In this document: piece by piece, positions 37,296-47,290 of the stretch
How the letters are laid out: each line of letters starts with the position of its first letter
Position numbering within the stretch: the stretch's first letter is position 1
Origin: Anaerococcus degeneri
GTDB taxonomy: Bacteria > Bacillota > Clostridia > Tissierellales > Peptoniphilaceae
Reading direction: 5' to 3'
Length of the DNA stretch: 64,000 bases
Assembly (NCBI RefSeq): GCF_017874475.1
Contig: NZ_JAGGLO010000001.1
Coordinates: 496,001 to 560,000, forward strand
Program-made: the position numbers and the translations under genes
Notes under the pieces: generated by a model
The model's input: only the letters and a program-made list of their open reading frames with translations
What the model was told of the DNA's origin: nothing
Database searches by the model: none

Positions 37296-38033
37296 ATGAA
37301 ATTAGAAACAAAAAATCTCACCACTGTTGGTATTCTAGGAGCTATAGTTATAATGCTTGGCCTAACTCCTCTAGGATTTATCCCACTAGGCATGCTTTCT
37401 ATAACTAGTCTACATATACCAGTAATCATTGCAGGTATCCTACAAGGACCTGTTGTCGGTGGCCTAGTTGGTATGATATTTGGATTTTTCTCCTTATTTA
37501 ATGCTATGACTAGACCAGGACCAATATCTTTCGTCTTTTATAACCCGCTTATTTCTATATTACCTAGAATATTGATTGGCGTGGTCACTGGACTAATCTA
37601 CAAGGCTCTTAAGGATAAGGATAATAATAAACTTCGTTTATTTATGAATATTTTTTGGTCTGTAATTGTAATTATCCTTAGCTATGTAACCATAAAGTCC
37701 TTTATTACAAAAGTAGCATTAGTAAATAAAATATTTTCAGTTATATTTTTACTAATTGCTTGTACTATGCTTTACTTATCTGTCAAAAATAAAAAAGCAA
37801 ATTTTGCTATAGCCGTTAGTTCCTTTATGGGAACCCTAACAAACTCAGGTCTAGTTCTAGGTCTAATCTATATTATCTATGCGCAAAAATATGCTGAGGC
37901 AATTGGTATAAGTCCAGACCTTGCAGCAAAAACTATTTTTTCTGCCTTTGTAACTAATGCAATCCCAGAAGCAATTGTTGCAATCCTTGTGGCAAGCGCT
38001 GTTGTGACTTCATTTAGCAAAAGAAGAAGATAA
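37296..38033 (+). CDS. ECF transporter S component (substrate-binding membrane subunit)
   Basis: The 245-residue integral membrane protein has six or more hydrophobic segments. The ECF S-component look is clear: VGILGAIVIMLGLTPLGFIPLGM, then SITSLHIPVIIAGILQGPVVGGLVGMIFG, and RPGPISFVFYNPLISILPRILIGV. The S-component gives specificity to a vitamin/metabolite importer that shares EcfA/A'/T, which are not in this window. The substrate cannot be read from sequence. The domain architecture resembles pantothenate- or folate-type S-components, but I would not choose. A GGAGG ribosome binding site precedes the ATG, and a strong bidirectional terminator follows. Confidence 0.85.
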   Translation: MKLETKNLTTVGILGAIVIMLGLTPLGFIPLGMLSITSLHIPVIIAGILQGPVVGGLVGMIFGFFSLFNAMTRPGPISFVFYNPLISILPRILIGVVTGLIYKALKDKDNNKLRLFMNIFWSVIVIILSYVTIKSFITKVALVNKIFSVIFLLIACTMLYLSVKNKKANFAIAVSSFMGTLTNSGLVLGLIYIIYAQKYAEAIGISPDLAAKTIFSAFVTNAIPEAIVAILVASAVVTSFSKRRR

Positions 38034-38034
38034 G

Positions 38035-38072
38035 AAAAATGCACTCTAGCTTTTAAGCTTGAGTGCATTTTT
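38035..38072. terminator. Bidirectional terminator
   Basis: 12-bp perfect stem AAAAATGCACTC / GAGTGCATTTTT, with a partly paired 14-base inner loop (AGC/GCT). It separates the converging ECF S-component gene and the DUF4298 gene. Confidence 0.92.
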
Positions 38073-38375
38073 TTATTTATTTTGAATCATTTTATTAGCA
38101 AGGTCTAAAAATCTTAGAGCAAGATAATAATCATCTCCCATTAGGTCGTAAATGGCATCCTCAGTTAAAATCCCTTGGTTTATTGAAGAATCAATCTTAC
38201 CTTCATTAGAATCATCATAATCTTTTTGGAATTGATCGCTGTAGTAATATTCAACGAGCTTATCAAAATCTTCCCTTTCATTTTCTAGCTTATCTAAAAT
38301 TTCATTAACTTTTACTAAAAGTTCCTTATAATTTTCATAAGTTTCTGTGTGTTTAATTAAGTAATTATAATCCAT
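38073..38375 (-). CDS. Small acidic protein, DUF4298-like
   Basis: The 100 residues are predicted helical and acidic. An N-terminal coiled coil (YENYKELLVKVNEILDKL) precedes a short conserved-looking C-terminal block with GILTEDAIYDLMGDDYYLAL. The ending (G-L-T/S-EDA-IYDLL-like) resembles the DUF4298 family, whose function is unknown. It has no signal peptide, so it is probably cytosolic. It overlaps the end of the upstream serine hydrolase gene by 11 bp, so the two are translated together. Confidence 0.65.
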   Translation of the reverse strand: MDYNYLIKHTETYENYKELLVKVNEILDKLENEREDFDKLVEYYYSDQFQKDYDDSNEGKIDSSINQGILTEDAIYDLMGDDYYLALRFLDLANKMIQNK

Positions 38376-39288
38376 TTTCTACCTCTCTTAAGCTTTTTAT
38401 TATTGAATTAAGTTGGCTTTTAATAGCGGGCACCTTATTTGGGTTTTCTCCATTACAAGCTACTATGATAATACCCTCTTTTTTTAGAAAAATAACATAT
38501 TGACCACCAGATCCTGATGCGTAAGTAACACCGTCTTTGCCAGTCCAAAGCCCGTAGCCATAATAATCATTTGATAAGTAGGATTGATCTACATAATCTT
38601 TTTCATTTTTAAATAATTTACTAGACATCTTCCCTAGCCACTCTGAAGATACAATTCTTTGATTAAAATATACTCCATCATTTAAAACTAGGTCTCCTAA
38701 TTTTAAAAGGTCATCCGCTTTTAGATATAATTTACTAGCACCAACAAGGTATTTGCCATACATGTCCCAGCGTGGATTTATAATACCTAGTTTTCTAAAA
38801 ATATTTTCATTTATGAAGTCATATAGATCATAACCAAGATATTCTTGCATTGTGGCCGATAAAACATAGTAGCCAGCATTAGAATACAAAAACTCCTCAC
38901 CTGGATTAAAATACAAAGGATATGATAAGGCATATTCTAAGAGTTTATCCTTATCCAGGTCTCCTATATCCTTACTCATTAAAATTATATCTCTATAACC
39001 CATAGTGTGTGTCAGACAATCTCTGACACTTATATTTTTAAGCTTTAAAATATTATCCTTATTAGATATTTCCACCTTATCTTTTAAAATATCATAAATG
39101 AGTGTATCCTCATTAAAATCTCCATTTGATTTATCTATTAAGATTCCGCAAGCAAGGCTAGTTACAAACTTAGCTATTGACCTTATATTAATTTTTTCTT
39201 CATTTATCTCTTCAAATAAAATTCCCTTTTCTTTAGAATAAATTATTAGAGAATCCATCTCAATTTTATCTAGCTTATTAATTTTCAT
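38365..39288 (-). CDS. Serine hydrolase of the class C beta-lactamase / penicillin-binding fold
   Basis: From ATG at 39288 (GAGGTGG upstream) it has 307 residues. The SxxK nucleophile motif is SIAK at 37-40. The YxN-type motif is in FLYSNAGYYVLSATM, and a GSGGQYVIF segment lies where the KTG/HTG motif should be. DCLTHTMGYRD is the typical turn of this family. There is no signal peptide, so it is probably a cytosolic esterase, peptidase or amidase rather than a secreted beta-lactamase. The missing Lys/His of the KTG box argues against beta-lactam resistance. It overlaps the DUF4298 gene. Confidence 0.85.
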   Translation of the reverse strand: MKINKLDKIEMDSLIIYSKEKGILFEEINEEKINIRSIAKFVTSLACGILIDKSNGDFNEDTLIYDILKDKVEISNKDNILKLKNISVRDCLTHTMGYRDIILMSKDIGDLDKDKLLEYALSYPLYFNPGEEFLYSNAGYYVLSATMQEYLGYDLYDFINENIFRKLGIINPRWDMYGKYLVGASKLYLKADDLLKLGDLVLNDGVYFNQRIVSSEWLGKMSSKLFKNEKDYVDQSYLSNDYYGYGLWTGKDGVTYASGSGGQYVIFLKKEGIIIVACNGENPNKVPAIKSQLNSIIKSLREVENGL

Positions 39289-39369
39289 TTCCACCTCTCT
39301 TCTACTATACAAGACAAATTTTCTAAATAAAGAAATACTAATATGTTATAATAAAACCAGGAGATTTAT

Positions 39370-40560
39370 ATGAATTTTTTAGAATTAGCAAAAGAAATTG
39401 AAGATAAAATAATATATGATAGAAGAAGACTTCATCAAATTCCAGAGCTTGAGTTAAACCTTCCAAAGACAAGTGCTTATATTTGTAAAAGACTAGATAA
39501 AATGGGAATCTCTTATGATAAACTCATTGGTGGTAATGCCCTTGTTGCCTATATTGGTAATTACAAGGACAAATGTATAGCAATCAGAGCTGATATGGAT
39601 GGTCTAGAAATCAAAGAGGAAACTGATCTGGAGTTTAAATCCCTCCATAAGGGCCTTATGCACGCCTGTGGCCACGATGGCCATGTTGCTATGGCATTAG
39701 GTGCATGTGAACTTTTAAAGGCTAATGAGTATAAATTAGGAGGCTTAGTCAAGGTATTTTTCCAACCAGGAGAGGAAATACCTGGCGGCGCAGAACCTAT
39801 GATAAAAGAAGGCTGTATGGAAAATCCTAAAGTAGATAGGATTGTCGCTATTCATGAAGGAGGATTATTTGGAGAATATCCGAAAGGTACCATCGCTATT
39901 AAAAAAGGAGAGATGATGGCAAGTATGGATGCCTTCACCTTAAAAATTATTGGTAAAGGTGGTCATGGCGCCAGACCAGAATCATTTATAGATCCTATTT
40001 CAATTATAAGCGAGATTAACAATGCCTTTTATAAGATAATTTCTAGAGAGATTGACCCTTTAAACCCATCCTTAATTTCTGTCTGTCAAATTCATGGAGG
40101 TGTCAACCAAAATGTCATTCCTGATGAAGTCTTTGAAGAAGGGACAGTTAGGTGCTTTTATGATGAAACTAGAGATTTCCTTGAAATTAGGATGAGAGAA
40201 GTATCTGTAAATATTGCTAAAGCCTATAGAGCTAAGGCAGAATTTTCTTATAAAAGATACTATCCATCATTAATAAATGATGATGATTTTACAGATTTTG
40301 TAAAACGCACTGCAACAGATTTATTTGGAAGTGAAGAAGTGATAAATCTTAAAAATCCTACAATGGGTGCTGACGACTTTGCCTTTTTCCTAAAAAAAGC
40401 AAAAGGAACTTATATTTCACTAAATAATCTAAAACCTCATTCTGATGGACAAACTTATCCTCATCATTCATCAAAGTTTGATATATATGAAGATACACTT
40501 TATATTGGAAGCGGTCTTTTGGCCGAAGTTTGTTATAGGTATTTGAACAGTTTGCAATAA
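39370..40560 (+). CDS. M20-family amidohydrolase (N-acyl amino acid / IAA-amino acid hydrolase type)
   Basis: The metal-dependent peptidase has 396 residues. The M20D signature comes first: RRRLHQIPELELNLPKTSAY, then IAIRADMDGLEI, HACGHDGHVAMALGA and VFFQPGEEIPGGAEPM. Further on are IHEGGLFGEYPKG (the IAIHEG position), KIIGKGGHGARPE with the dimerisation-domain His, and the late metal site MGADDFAFFLK. It hydrolyses N-acyl amino acids; the exact substrate is unknown. An extended -10 (TGTTATAAT, 39344-39352) and AGGAG precede the ATG. Confidence 0.92.
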   Translation: MNFLELAKEIEDKIIYDRRRLHQIPELELNLPKTSAYICKRLDKMGISYDKLIGGNALVAYIGNYKDKCIAIRADMDGLEIKEETDLEFKSLHKGLMHACGHDGHVAMALGACELLKANEYKLGGLVKVFFQPGEEIPGGAEPMIKEGCMENPKVDRIVAIHEGGLFGEYPKGTIAIKKGEMMASMDAFTLKIIGKGGHGARPESFIDPISIISEINNAFYKIISREIDPLNPSLISVCQIHGGVNQNVIPDEVFEEGTVRCFYDETRDFLEIRMREVSVNIAKAYRAKAEFSYKRYYPSLINDDDFTDFVKRTATDLFGSEEVINLKNPTMGADDFAFFLKKAKGTYISLNNLKPHSDGQTYPHHSSKFDIYEDTLYIGSGLLAEVCYRYLNSLQ

Positions 40561-40597
40561 AAAATCCTCTATTTAGTCTTTACTAAATAGAGGATCG
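40559..40597. terminator. Strong hairpin between the amidohydrolase and GNAT genes
   Basis: 14-bp perfect stem ATCCTCTATTTAGT / ACTAAATAGAGGAT with a CTTT loop. The A run on the left gives T6 on the minus strand, so it is best for the rnr-smpB-GNAT operon. The plus-strand tail (CGTTTATAT) is weak. Confidence 0.88.
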
Positions 40598-40598
40598 T

Positions 40599-41033
40599 TT
40601 ATATAAACTTACTCATAACCAAAAGGTTACTTGACTTCTCAAATGAAAATTTTTCATAAAAATTTAAGTGTTTGCTGTCATTTACGCTCATTAATTCAAT
40701 CATACTGACTCCCTTATCCAATAAATACTTTTGAAGTTCATTAATAAATAAAGTACCGAGTCCCTTATTCTGATAATCTTTAAAAACTACAATTTCTTCT
40801 AGAAAATAAGATTTCAAATCATCATATTCTTTTATGTAGCCCATTAAAAATCCGGTATAAAGGCCATTAATTTCTTGAATAAGACAATAAGAATCAGGAG
40901 TTAATAGAACTTGCCTAATCCTTTTGTAGGCCTTTTCAAAGGTCCAGGATCCATCTTTATTCTCATTATAATATTTAAGATAAAGACTAGCAATGACATC
41001 CAAATCTTTCTCACTCATTCTAATGTAATGCAT
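40599..41033 (-). CDS. GNAT-family N-acetyltransferase
   Basis: From ATG at 41033 it has 144 residues. The acetyl-CoA-binding core is visible: FLEEIVVFKDYQNKGLGTLFINELQKYL (Q/RxxGxG/A pyrophosphate loop as YQNKGLG), followed by GVSMIELMSVNDSKHLNFYEKFSF, the usual N-ares-FYEKxGF ending. The substrate is unknown. The open frame extends 36 codons further, but that part lies inside smpB. A start 4 bp after the smpB stop without a clear ribosome binding site implies coupling. It is the last gene of rnr-smpB-GNAT. Confidence 0.85.
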   Translation of the reverse strand: MHYIRMSEKDLDVIASLYLKYYNENKDGSWTFEKAYKRIRQVLLTPDSYCLIQEINGLYTGFLMGYIKEYDDLKSYFLEEIVVFKDYQNKGLGTLFINELQKYLLDKGVSMIELMSVNDSKHLNFYEKFSFEKSSNLLVMSKFI

Positions 41034-41037
41034 AATT

Positions 41038-41478
41038 TTAATAATTCTTAAGAGCTCTTTCCATGCGCCTCTTATCATCTTTTCTCTTAATTGATTCTCT
41101 CTTGTCATACATTTTTTTACCCTTAGCAAGAGCAATTTCAATCTTTACTAGGCCATTATTTTCATAAACTTTGAGAGGTACTATGGTATAACCATCTGCT
41201 GTTTTTTTGCCTATTAGTTTGTTTATTTCTTTTTTGTGGAGCAAGAGTTTTCTGGTCCTTGTTGGGTCTATCTTATCAAATCCTTCCATATACGGAGTTA
41301 CATGCATACCAAAGACAAACATTTCACCCTTACGGTCTGAGATAAAGGCTTCTTTAATTGATACCTTGCCGGCTTTGATAGATTTTACTTCGCTTCCCTT
41401 TAGTTCAAGACCTGCCTCGTATTTTTCTTCAATGAAATAATCATGAAAGGCTTTTTTATTATTGGCTAATAATTTCAT
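41038..41478 (-). CDS. smpB: SsrA-binding protein SmpB
   Basis: SmpB carries tmRNA to stalled ribosomes for trans-translation. The second ATG (41478, 146 residues) is preferred, because GGAGG lies 6 bp before it and abuts the first ATG. It is full length, with NNKKAFHDYFIEEKYEAGLELKGSEVKSIKAG, the OB-fold strand VSIKEAFI, and LLLHKKEINKLIGK. The C-terminal tail is basic (KKMYDKRESIKRKDDKRRMERAL) and inserts in the mRNA channel. The rnr-smpB order is conserved in Firmicutes. RNase R acts with tmRNA on the same mRNAs. Confidence 0.97.
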   Translation of the reverse strand: MKLLANNKKAFHDYFIEEKYEAGLELKGSEVKSIKAGKVSIKEAFISDRKGEMFVFGMHVTPYMEGFDKIDPTRTRKLLLHKKEINKLIGKKTADGYTIVPLKVYENNGLVKIEIALAKGKKMYDKRESIKRKDDKRRMERALKNY

Positions 41479-43579
41479 CTTCATCCTCCAAATAAAAGTC
41501 TATTTCCCTTTTAACTATGTCTACATTTACTACCCTTATCTTTACCTCTTGACCGATTGTATAATACCTCTTAGAATCAACATCAAAGGCTCTCAAGCTA
41601 TCTTCTATGAAATCATATCTGTGATCAGAAAACTTATACATGAATAGTCCTTCAACTGTATTATCAAGTTCAATAAACATTCCAAATTCAGTTATAGATG
41701 ATATACTACCGTCAAAGACTTCTCCAATAAAACGTGTCATGTATTTACACTTCATTAAATCTTCTACAGCTCTTTCGGCTTCCTCGCTTCGCCTTTCTGT
41801 AATTGATAGGTGGTCAGCAGCTTGTTCAAGATTTGATTCAAGGCTAGTTTGATTTACCTTGTTTAATTTATTTTCTATAAAATATTTTAGAATTCTATGG
41901 ACTATTAGGTCAGGATACCTTCTTATAGGTGATGTAAAATGAGTGTAAAACTTCGTAGAAAGGCCGAAATGTATATCATTATAGTTGGCATACTTTGCCT
42001 TCTTCATAGTCCTTAGCATGAGCATATTAATGATTTTTTCTTCCTTTTTGCCTTCAACTTCCTTTAAGATATTTTGGAAATCTTTTGGATGAAGGTCATT
42101 GCCTTTAATATTATAACCCATAGCATTTAAGGCTCTTTTAAAACCATCAAGTTTTTCTTCACTTGGCTTTTCGTGAATCCTATAAATGAAAGGAAAATCC
42201 ATATAGGCAAATAAACTTGCGACAGTTTCATTTGCTATAAGCATGAATTCTTCAATCATCTTGTTACCTGGACCTCTTTCAAGAGCTTCAATATTTAGAA
42301 CTTGGCCTGTTTCAGATACATCTATTTGACTCTCCTCAAAGTTAAAGTCTATTGAGCCACGATTTTCTCTTGACTTTCTTAAAATATTATAAAGTTCATC
42401 AAAAAGCTCTAATTTTTCTTTTAGGACTTGGTCATCGTAAACATCCTTATCGCCTTCTAAAAAGTCATTTACATCATCATAAACAAGCCTCTTATCAGAT
42501 TTAATGAAAGATTCATAAAAATTATTATCTACGACTTTACCCTTCTTATCAATGGTCATTTTTGCTGTAATAGCAAGGCGAATTTCACCTGGATTTAAGG
42601 AACAAATACCATTCGATAATTTCTCTGGAAGCATCGGTATAACAATATTATATAGATAGGTAGAATTGCCCCTCTCATAAGCGTCATCATCAAGAGCTGT
42701 ATGTCTTTTAACATAATGGCTAACATCAGCAATATGGACATAGAGGTCATAATTTTCTCCGTTTTTTTCTATGGATATAGCGTCATCAAAGTCTTTTGAA
42801 TCCCTTCCGTCAATGGTTACTGTAAATAAATCACTGAGATTAGTCCTACCTATAAGTTCTTCATCCCCTACCTCATCACCTATAAACAAAAGTTCTTTCT
42901 TTGTTTGTTTTGAATACTCAGTAGGGATTTTTTCCTGCCTTATTATCGATAAAACATCTATATTTTTATCATTTTTACCGCCAATTATTTCAATTATTTT
43001 TCCTTCAGGTTTTCCATTTTTTGGGTATGAAATAATCTCGACAACTACCTTATCTGCATTTTTTGCACCTAGTGAATTATTTTTCTCTATATAGATATCA
43101 TCAGGATGTGACCTATCATCAACTATTACAAATCCAAATTTTTTGCTAGCTTGATATGTCCCAATTAATTCCTCATTAGCTCTTTCTAATATTTCAGAAA
43201 CTTCGCCCTCGGCATTCTTTGATGTTTCTTTTTGTCTTAGAATTTTAATCCTGACCTTGTCATTATTATGAGCCCCATTTAACCTATCTCTTGAGATATA
43301 AACATCATCAAAGTCTTTGTTATCAGAAATAAAAAATCCATATCCTCCAGCAGCCATTGATATCTTTCCGATAAGATTAAGTTCATCATCTGTTAAAGGC
43401 ATGATTCTTTTTTTATTTGATATTCTTATTTTATTTTCATTAACGAGTTCGTCTACAATGTCCTTCACAGCTGACTTTGTATACCTATCAGCTTTTAAAT
43501 ATATTTCTAATTCCTTTAAGGTCATAGGTATGTAGTCGTCATCGTTTATTAAATTTAATATTAATCCTTTTATATTCAT
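41459..43579 (-). CDS. rnr: Ribonuclease R
   Basis: A 3'-5' exoribonuclease that degrades structured and tmRNA-targeted RNAs. The 706 residues show an N-terminal winged-helix region, cold-shock OB folds (GGYGFFISDN; FGFVIVDD), and the RNB catalytic domain. That domain has four Asp in TVTIDGRDSKDFDDAISI and YVHIADVSHYV, then MLPEKLSNGICSLNPGEIRLA, then FTSPIRRYPDLIVHR. A C-terminal S1 domain (GEVFDGSISSITEFGMFIEL) closes the protein. It lacks the long basic tail of the E. coli enzyme. It starts after the secG terminator. Confidence 0.97.
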   Translation of the reverse strand: MNIKGLILNLINDDDYIPMTLKELEIYLKADRYTKSAVKDIVDELVNENKIRISNKKRIMPLTDDELNLIGKISMAAGGYGFFISDNKDFDDVYISRDRLNGAHNNDKVRIKILRQKETSKNAEGEVSEILERANEELIGTYQASKKFGFVIVDDRSHPDDIYIEKNNSLGAKNADKVVVEIISYPKNGKPEGKIIEIIGGKNDKNIDVLSIIRQEKIPTEYSKQTKKELLFIGDEVGDEELIGRTNLSDLFTVTIDGRDSKDFDDAISIEKNGENYDLYVHIADVSHYVKRHTALDDDAYERGNSTYLYNIVIPMLPEKLSNGICSLNPGEIRLAITAKMTIDKKGKVVDNNFYESFIKSDKRLVYDDVNDFLEGDKDVYDDQVLKEKLELFDELYNILRKSRENRGSIDFNFEESQIDVSETGQVLNIEALERGPGNKMIEEFMLIANETVASLFAYMDFPFIYRIHEKPSEEKLDGFKRALNAMGYNIKGNDLHPKDFQNILKEVEGKKEEKIINMLMLRTMKKAKYANYNDIHFGLSTKFYTHFTSPIRRYPDLIVHRILKYFIENKLNKVNQTSLESNLEQAADHLSITERRSEEAERAVEDLMKCKYMTRFIGEVFDGSISSITEFGMFIELDNTVEGLFMYKFSDHRYDFIEDSLRAFDVDSKRYYTIGQEVKIRVVNVDIVKREIDFYLEDEDEIISQ

Positions 43580-43602
43580 ATCTACTCCTTATGGCTCCTA
43601 AT

Positions 43603-43630
43603 AAAAAAAGGAGTCAAAACCCTTGACCCC
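43603..43630 (-). terminator. secG terminator
   Basis: On the minus strand GGGGTCAA / TTGACTCC (one G-U pair) with a 5-base loop, then T7. It lies directly after the secG stop and 24 bp before the rnr start. Confidence 0.85.
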
Positions 43631-43633
43631 TTC

Positions 43634-43861
43634 CTAATTTATTGCTATAAATATTATACTTCCTAAAAATAAAAGTACTCCTCCAAAAATAACAACTTTG
43701 TCTAGAGTTTCATTTTTTGATTTATGTGCACTTTTACCAAAAACATTTGTCTTTGTTCCAGACAAAGCTCCTAGTCCGTCAGTTTTAGGATCTTGTAAAG
43801 TAACTGCAACTATAACTATTGCTGACGCAATCATCATAATTACTGCAAGCAAATTTGACAT
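43634..43861 (-). CDS. secG: Preprotein translocase subunit SecG
   Basis: An auxiliary subunit of the SecYEG channel. From ATG at 43861 (GGAGGTG upstream) it has 75 residues, with two transmembrane helices (about 3-23 and 53-73). Between them is the SecG loop VTLQDPKTDGLGALSGT, in which LQ-P-x-x-G-L-x-xLxG is the family signature. An alternative upstream ATG adds six residues that contain the ribosome binding site. It is monocistronic with its own promoter and terminator. secG-rnr-smpB adjacency is common in Firmicutes. Confidence 0.95.
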   Translation of the reverse strand: MSNLLAVIMMIASAIVIVAVTLQDPKTDGLGALSGTKTNVFGKSAHKSKNETLDKVVIFGGVLLFLGSIIFIAIN

Positions 43862-43887
43862 ATAGACACCTCCGTTCATACTGTTTT

Positions 43888-43916
43888 ATAATACCACAAA
43901 TTGCCTTGTATTTCAA
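43888..43916 (-). promoter_or_regulatory. secG promoter
   Basis: TTGAAA (43916-43911), 17-bp spacer and TATTAT (43893-43888) on the minus strand, 26 bp before the secG ATG. Confidence 0.7.
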
Positions 43917-43924
43917 TATTTATT

Positions 43925-43954
43925 AAAAAAGACTTGCTTCCTTAGAAGCAAGTC
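43925..43954 (-). terminator. eno (glycolytic operon) terminator
   Basis: 10-bp perfect stem GACTTGCTTC / GAAGCAAGTC with a 4-base loop, then T6 on the minus strand. It ends the gap-pgk-tpiA-eno cluster. Confidence 0.9.
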
Positions 43955-43966
43955 TTCAAAAATCTT

Positions 43967-45259
<1,293 letters not shown>

Positions 45260-45282
45260 TTATTTCTCCTTATAATTTTTTA

Positions 45283-46035
45283 TTATTTTTTAAAATTAAC
45301 TAATTGTTCAAAATCACTTGCTTTTAGACTTGCTCCACCTATTAGACCGCCGTCAATATTTTCTTTAGCAAGTAATTCTTTTACGTTTGATGGTTTCATT
45401 GAACCACCATATTGGATTCTAATTTTTTCACTAGCTGCTTCGCTGTATGTTTCTTTGATAAAGTTTCTGATAAAACCACACATATCATCGGCATCTTCAG
45501 CTGAGGCGGTCTTACCAGTACCTATAGCCCAAATTGGTTCATAGGCGATGATTACTTTTTCAATATCTGCTTCACTTACATCTTTTAAATTCTTTGTTAG
45601 TTGTTCTTTAACCTTGGCTTCTTGTTTGTTTTCTTCTCTTTCTTCAAGAGTTTCACCAACACAAAGAATTGGAACTAAGTCGTGGGCTAGGGCTGATTTC
45701 ACCTTTTTATTTACAAGGCAATCACATTCTTTGAAGTATTCTCTTCTTTCAGAGTGACCGATAATTACGTATTTTGCCTTAACATCTTTAAGCATTAGTG
45801 GGGATATTTCACCTGTAAATGCTCCGCTTTCTTCAAAATACATATTTTCTGCACCATAATTGATATTTGTACCTTCAAGAACTTCTTGAGCTACAAGTAA
45901 ATCTATGGCTGGTACACAAAATCCTGCTTCTACGCTTGAATCAAGATCTAAAGCCTTAACTTCTTCTAGAAGTTGTCTAGCTTCACTTGGTGTCTTGTTC
46001 ATCTTCCAATTGCCAACTATTACTGGTTTGCGCAT
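45283..46035 (-). CDS. tpiA: Triosephosphate isomerase
   Basis: It interconverts dihydroxyacetone phosphate and glyceraldehyde 3-phosphate. The 250 residues start VIVGNWKMNKT (catalytic Asn/Lys), then YVIIGHSERREYF with the catalytic His. The loop 6 region is VIIAYEPIWAIGTGKTAS with the catalytic Glu, and the phosphate-binding segments IQYGGSMKPSN and DGGLIGGASLK follow. It lies 9 bp after pgk and was almost certainly cotranscribed with it. Confidence 0.98.
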   Translation of the reverse strand: MRKPVIVGNWKMNKTPSEARQLLEEVKALDLDSSVEAGFCVPAIDLLVAQEVLEGTNINYGAENMYFEESGAFTGEISPLMLKDVKAKYVIIGHSERREYFKECDCLVNKKVKSALAHDLVPILCVGETLEEREENKQEAKVKEQLTKNLKDVSEADIEKVIIAYEPIWAIGTGKTASAEDADDMCGFIRNFIKETYSEAASEKIRIQYGGSMKPSNVKELLAKENIDGGLIGGASLKASDFEQLVNFKK

Positions 46036-46044
46036 TTTAACTCC

Positions 46045-47241
46045 TTATTTATCTTCGATTGCAGTAATTCCTGGTAGGTCCTTGCCTTCTAGGAACTCTA
46101 AGCTTGCTCCACCGCCTGTTGATACGTGGGTTATCTTATCTTTTAGGCCAGCCATTTCTATAGCAAGGGCACTATCTCCACCACCTACAATAGTTACAGC
46201 ATCAGATTCAGCTAAAGCTTTAGCAACTTCATTGGTACCATTTGAGAATTCTTTTATTTCAAATACACCCATTGGTCCATTCCATACAACTATCTTAGCT
46301 TCTTTTATCTTATCTGCAAAAAGTCTTGCTGTTTTTGGTCCGATATCAAGAGCTTCCTTGTCTACTGGGATATTATCTATATCAACTATTTCAGTAGAAA
46401 CACCAGCTTCAATTTTTTCAGCGATAACTACATCAACTGGTAGTAGGATTTCTACTCCATTAGCCTTAGCTTTTTCGATTAATTCTAGAGATAAATCCAT
46501 CTTGTCTTCTTCAAGAAGTGATTTTCCTATTTCCTTGCCCATAGCTTTTAGGAAGGTATAAGCCATACCACCACCGATTAGGATAGTATCTACTTTTGTA
46601 ATTAAATTTTCAATTACACCAATTTTATCAGATACCTTTGCACCACCTAAAATTGATACAAATGGGTGATCAGGAGCCTCTAGGGCCTTACCCATAACTT
46701 CAATTTCTTTTTCAATTAAGAAACCAACTGCAGATGGAAGGATGCTTGCTACACCAACATTTGAAGCGTGTGCTCTGTGGCTTGTACCAAAAGCATCATT
46801 TACATATAAATCAGCTAGAGATGCTAATTCTTTAGCAAAGTCTTCACCATTTTTAGTTTCTTCTTTTCTATATCTTGTGTTTTCAAGTAAGGCAATTTGA
46901 CCATCTTGAAGTTTATTTACTTCTTCTTTAACTTTTTCGTCTACTACTAATGGTGATGGTAAAAATTTAAACTTATCGCCATATAGATTTTCTAAGTAAT
47001 CTGCAACTGATTTTAATGCGAACTCTGGATTTGCCTCTCCCTTTGGTCTACCTAAGTGGCTCATAAGGATTACCTTAGCTCCATTTTCTGATAGGTAGTT
47101 AATTGTAGGAATAGCTGCTTTGATCCTGGCATCATCAGCTATTTTTCCCTTTTCTTCTTTTGATAAAGGTACATTAAAGTCCACTCTTACAAGAACCTTT
47201 TTACCCCTTACATCTAAATCTTTTACTGTTTTTTTATTCAT
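46045..47241 (-). CDS. pgk: Phosphoglycerate kinase
   Basis: It transfers phosphate from 1,3-bisphosphoglycerate to ADP. The 398 residues contain the substrate-binding [34 protein letters not shown] and [14 protein letters not shown]. The nucleotide domain has [32 protein letters not shown], and [10 protein letters not shown] near the end, and then the [12 protein letters not shown] tail. Between gap and pgk lies a strong hairpin, so pgk-tpiA-eno are probably expressed below gap or from another start. Confidence 0.98.
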   Translation of the reverse strand: MNKKTVKDLDVRGKKVLVRVDFNVPLSKEEKGKIADDARIKAAIPTINYLSENGAKVILMSHLGRPKGEANPEFALKSVADYLENLYGDKFKFLPSPLVVDEKVKEEVNKLQDGQIALLENTRYRKEETKNGEDFAKELASLADLYVNDAFGTSHRAHASNVGVASILPSAVGFLIEKEIEVMGKALEAPDHPFVSILGGAKVSDKIGVIENLITKVDTILIGGGMAYTFLKAMGKEIGKSLLEEDKMDLSLELIEKAKANGVEILLPVDVVIAEKIEAGVSTEIVDIDNIPVDKEALDIGPKTARLFADKIKEAKIVVWNGPMGVFEIKEFSNGTNEVAKALAESDAVTIVGGGDSALAIEMAGLKDKITHVSTGGGASLEFLEGKDLPGITAIEDK

Positions 47242-47252
47242 TATTCACCTCG

Positions 47253-47278
47253 AAAAAAAGGCGAGATATTATCTCGCC
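47253..47278 (-). terminator. Terminator/attenuator between gap and pgk
   Basis: 8-bp stem GGCGAGAT / ATCTCGCC with a 3-base loop, then T7 on the minus strand, between the gap stop and pgk start. It would let gap mRNA accumulate above that of the rest of the cluster. Confidence 0.88.
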
Positions 47279-47290
47279 TGTTTAATACTC

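Noticed and set aside
45905-46561. 218-codon plus-strand frame across tpiA and pgk
   Set aside because: It runs through two certain enzymes on the other strand. Ser/Ile-rich composition is typical of an antisense frame of AT-rich genes.
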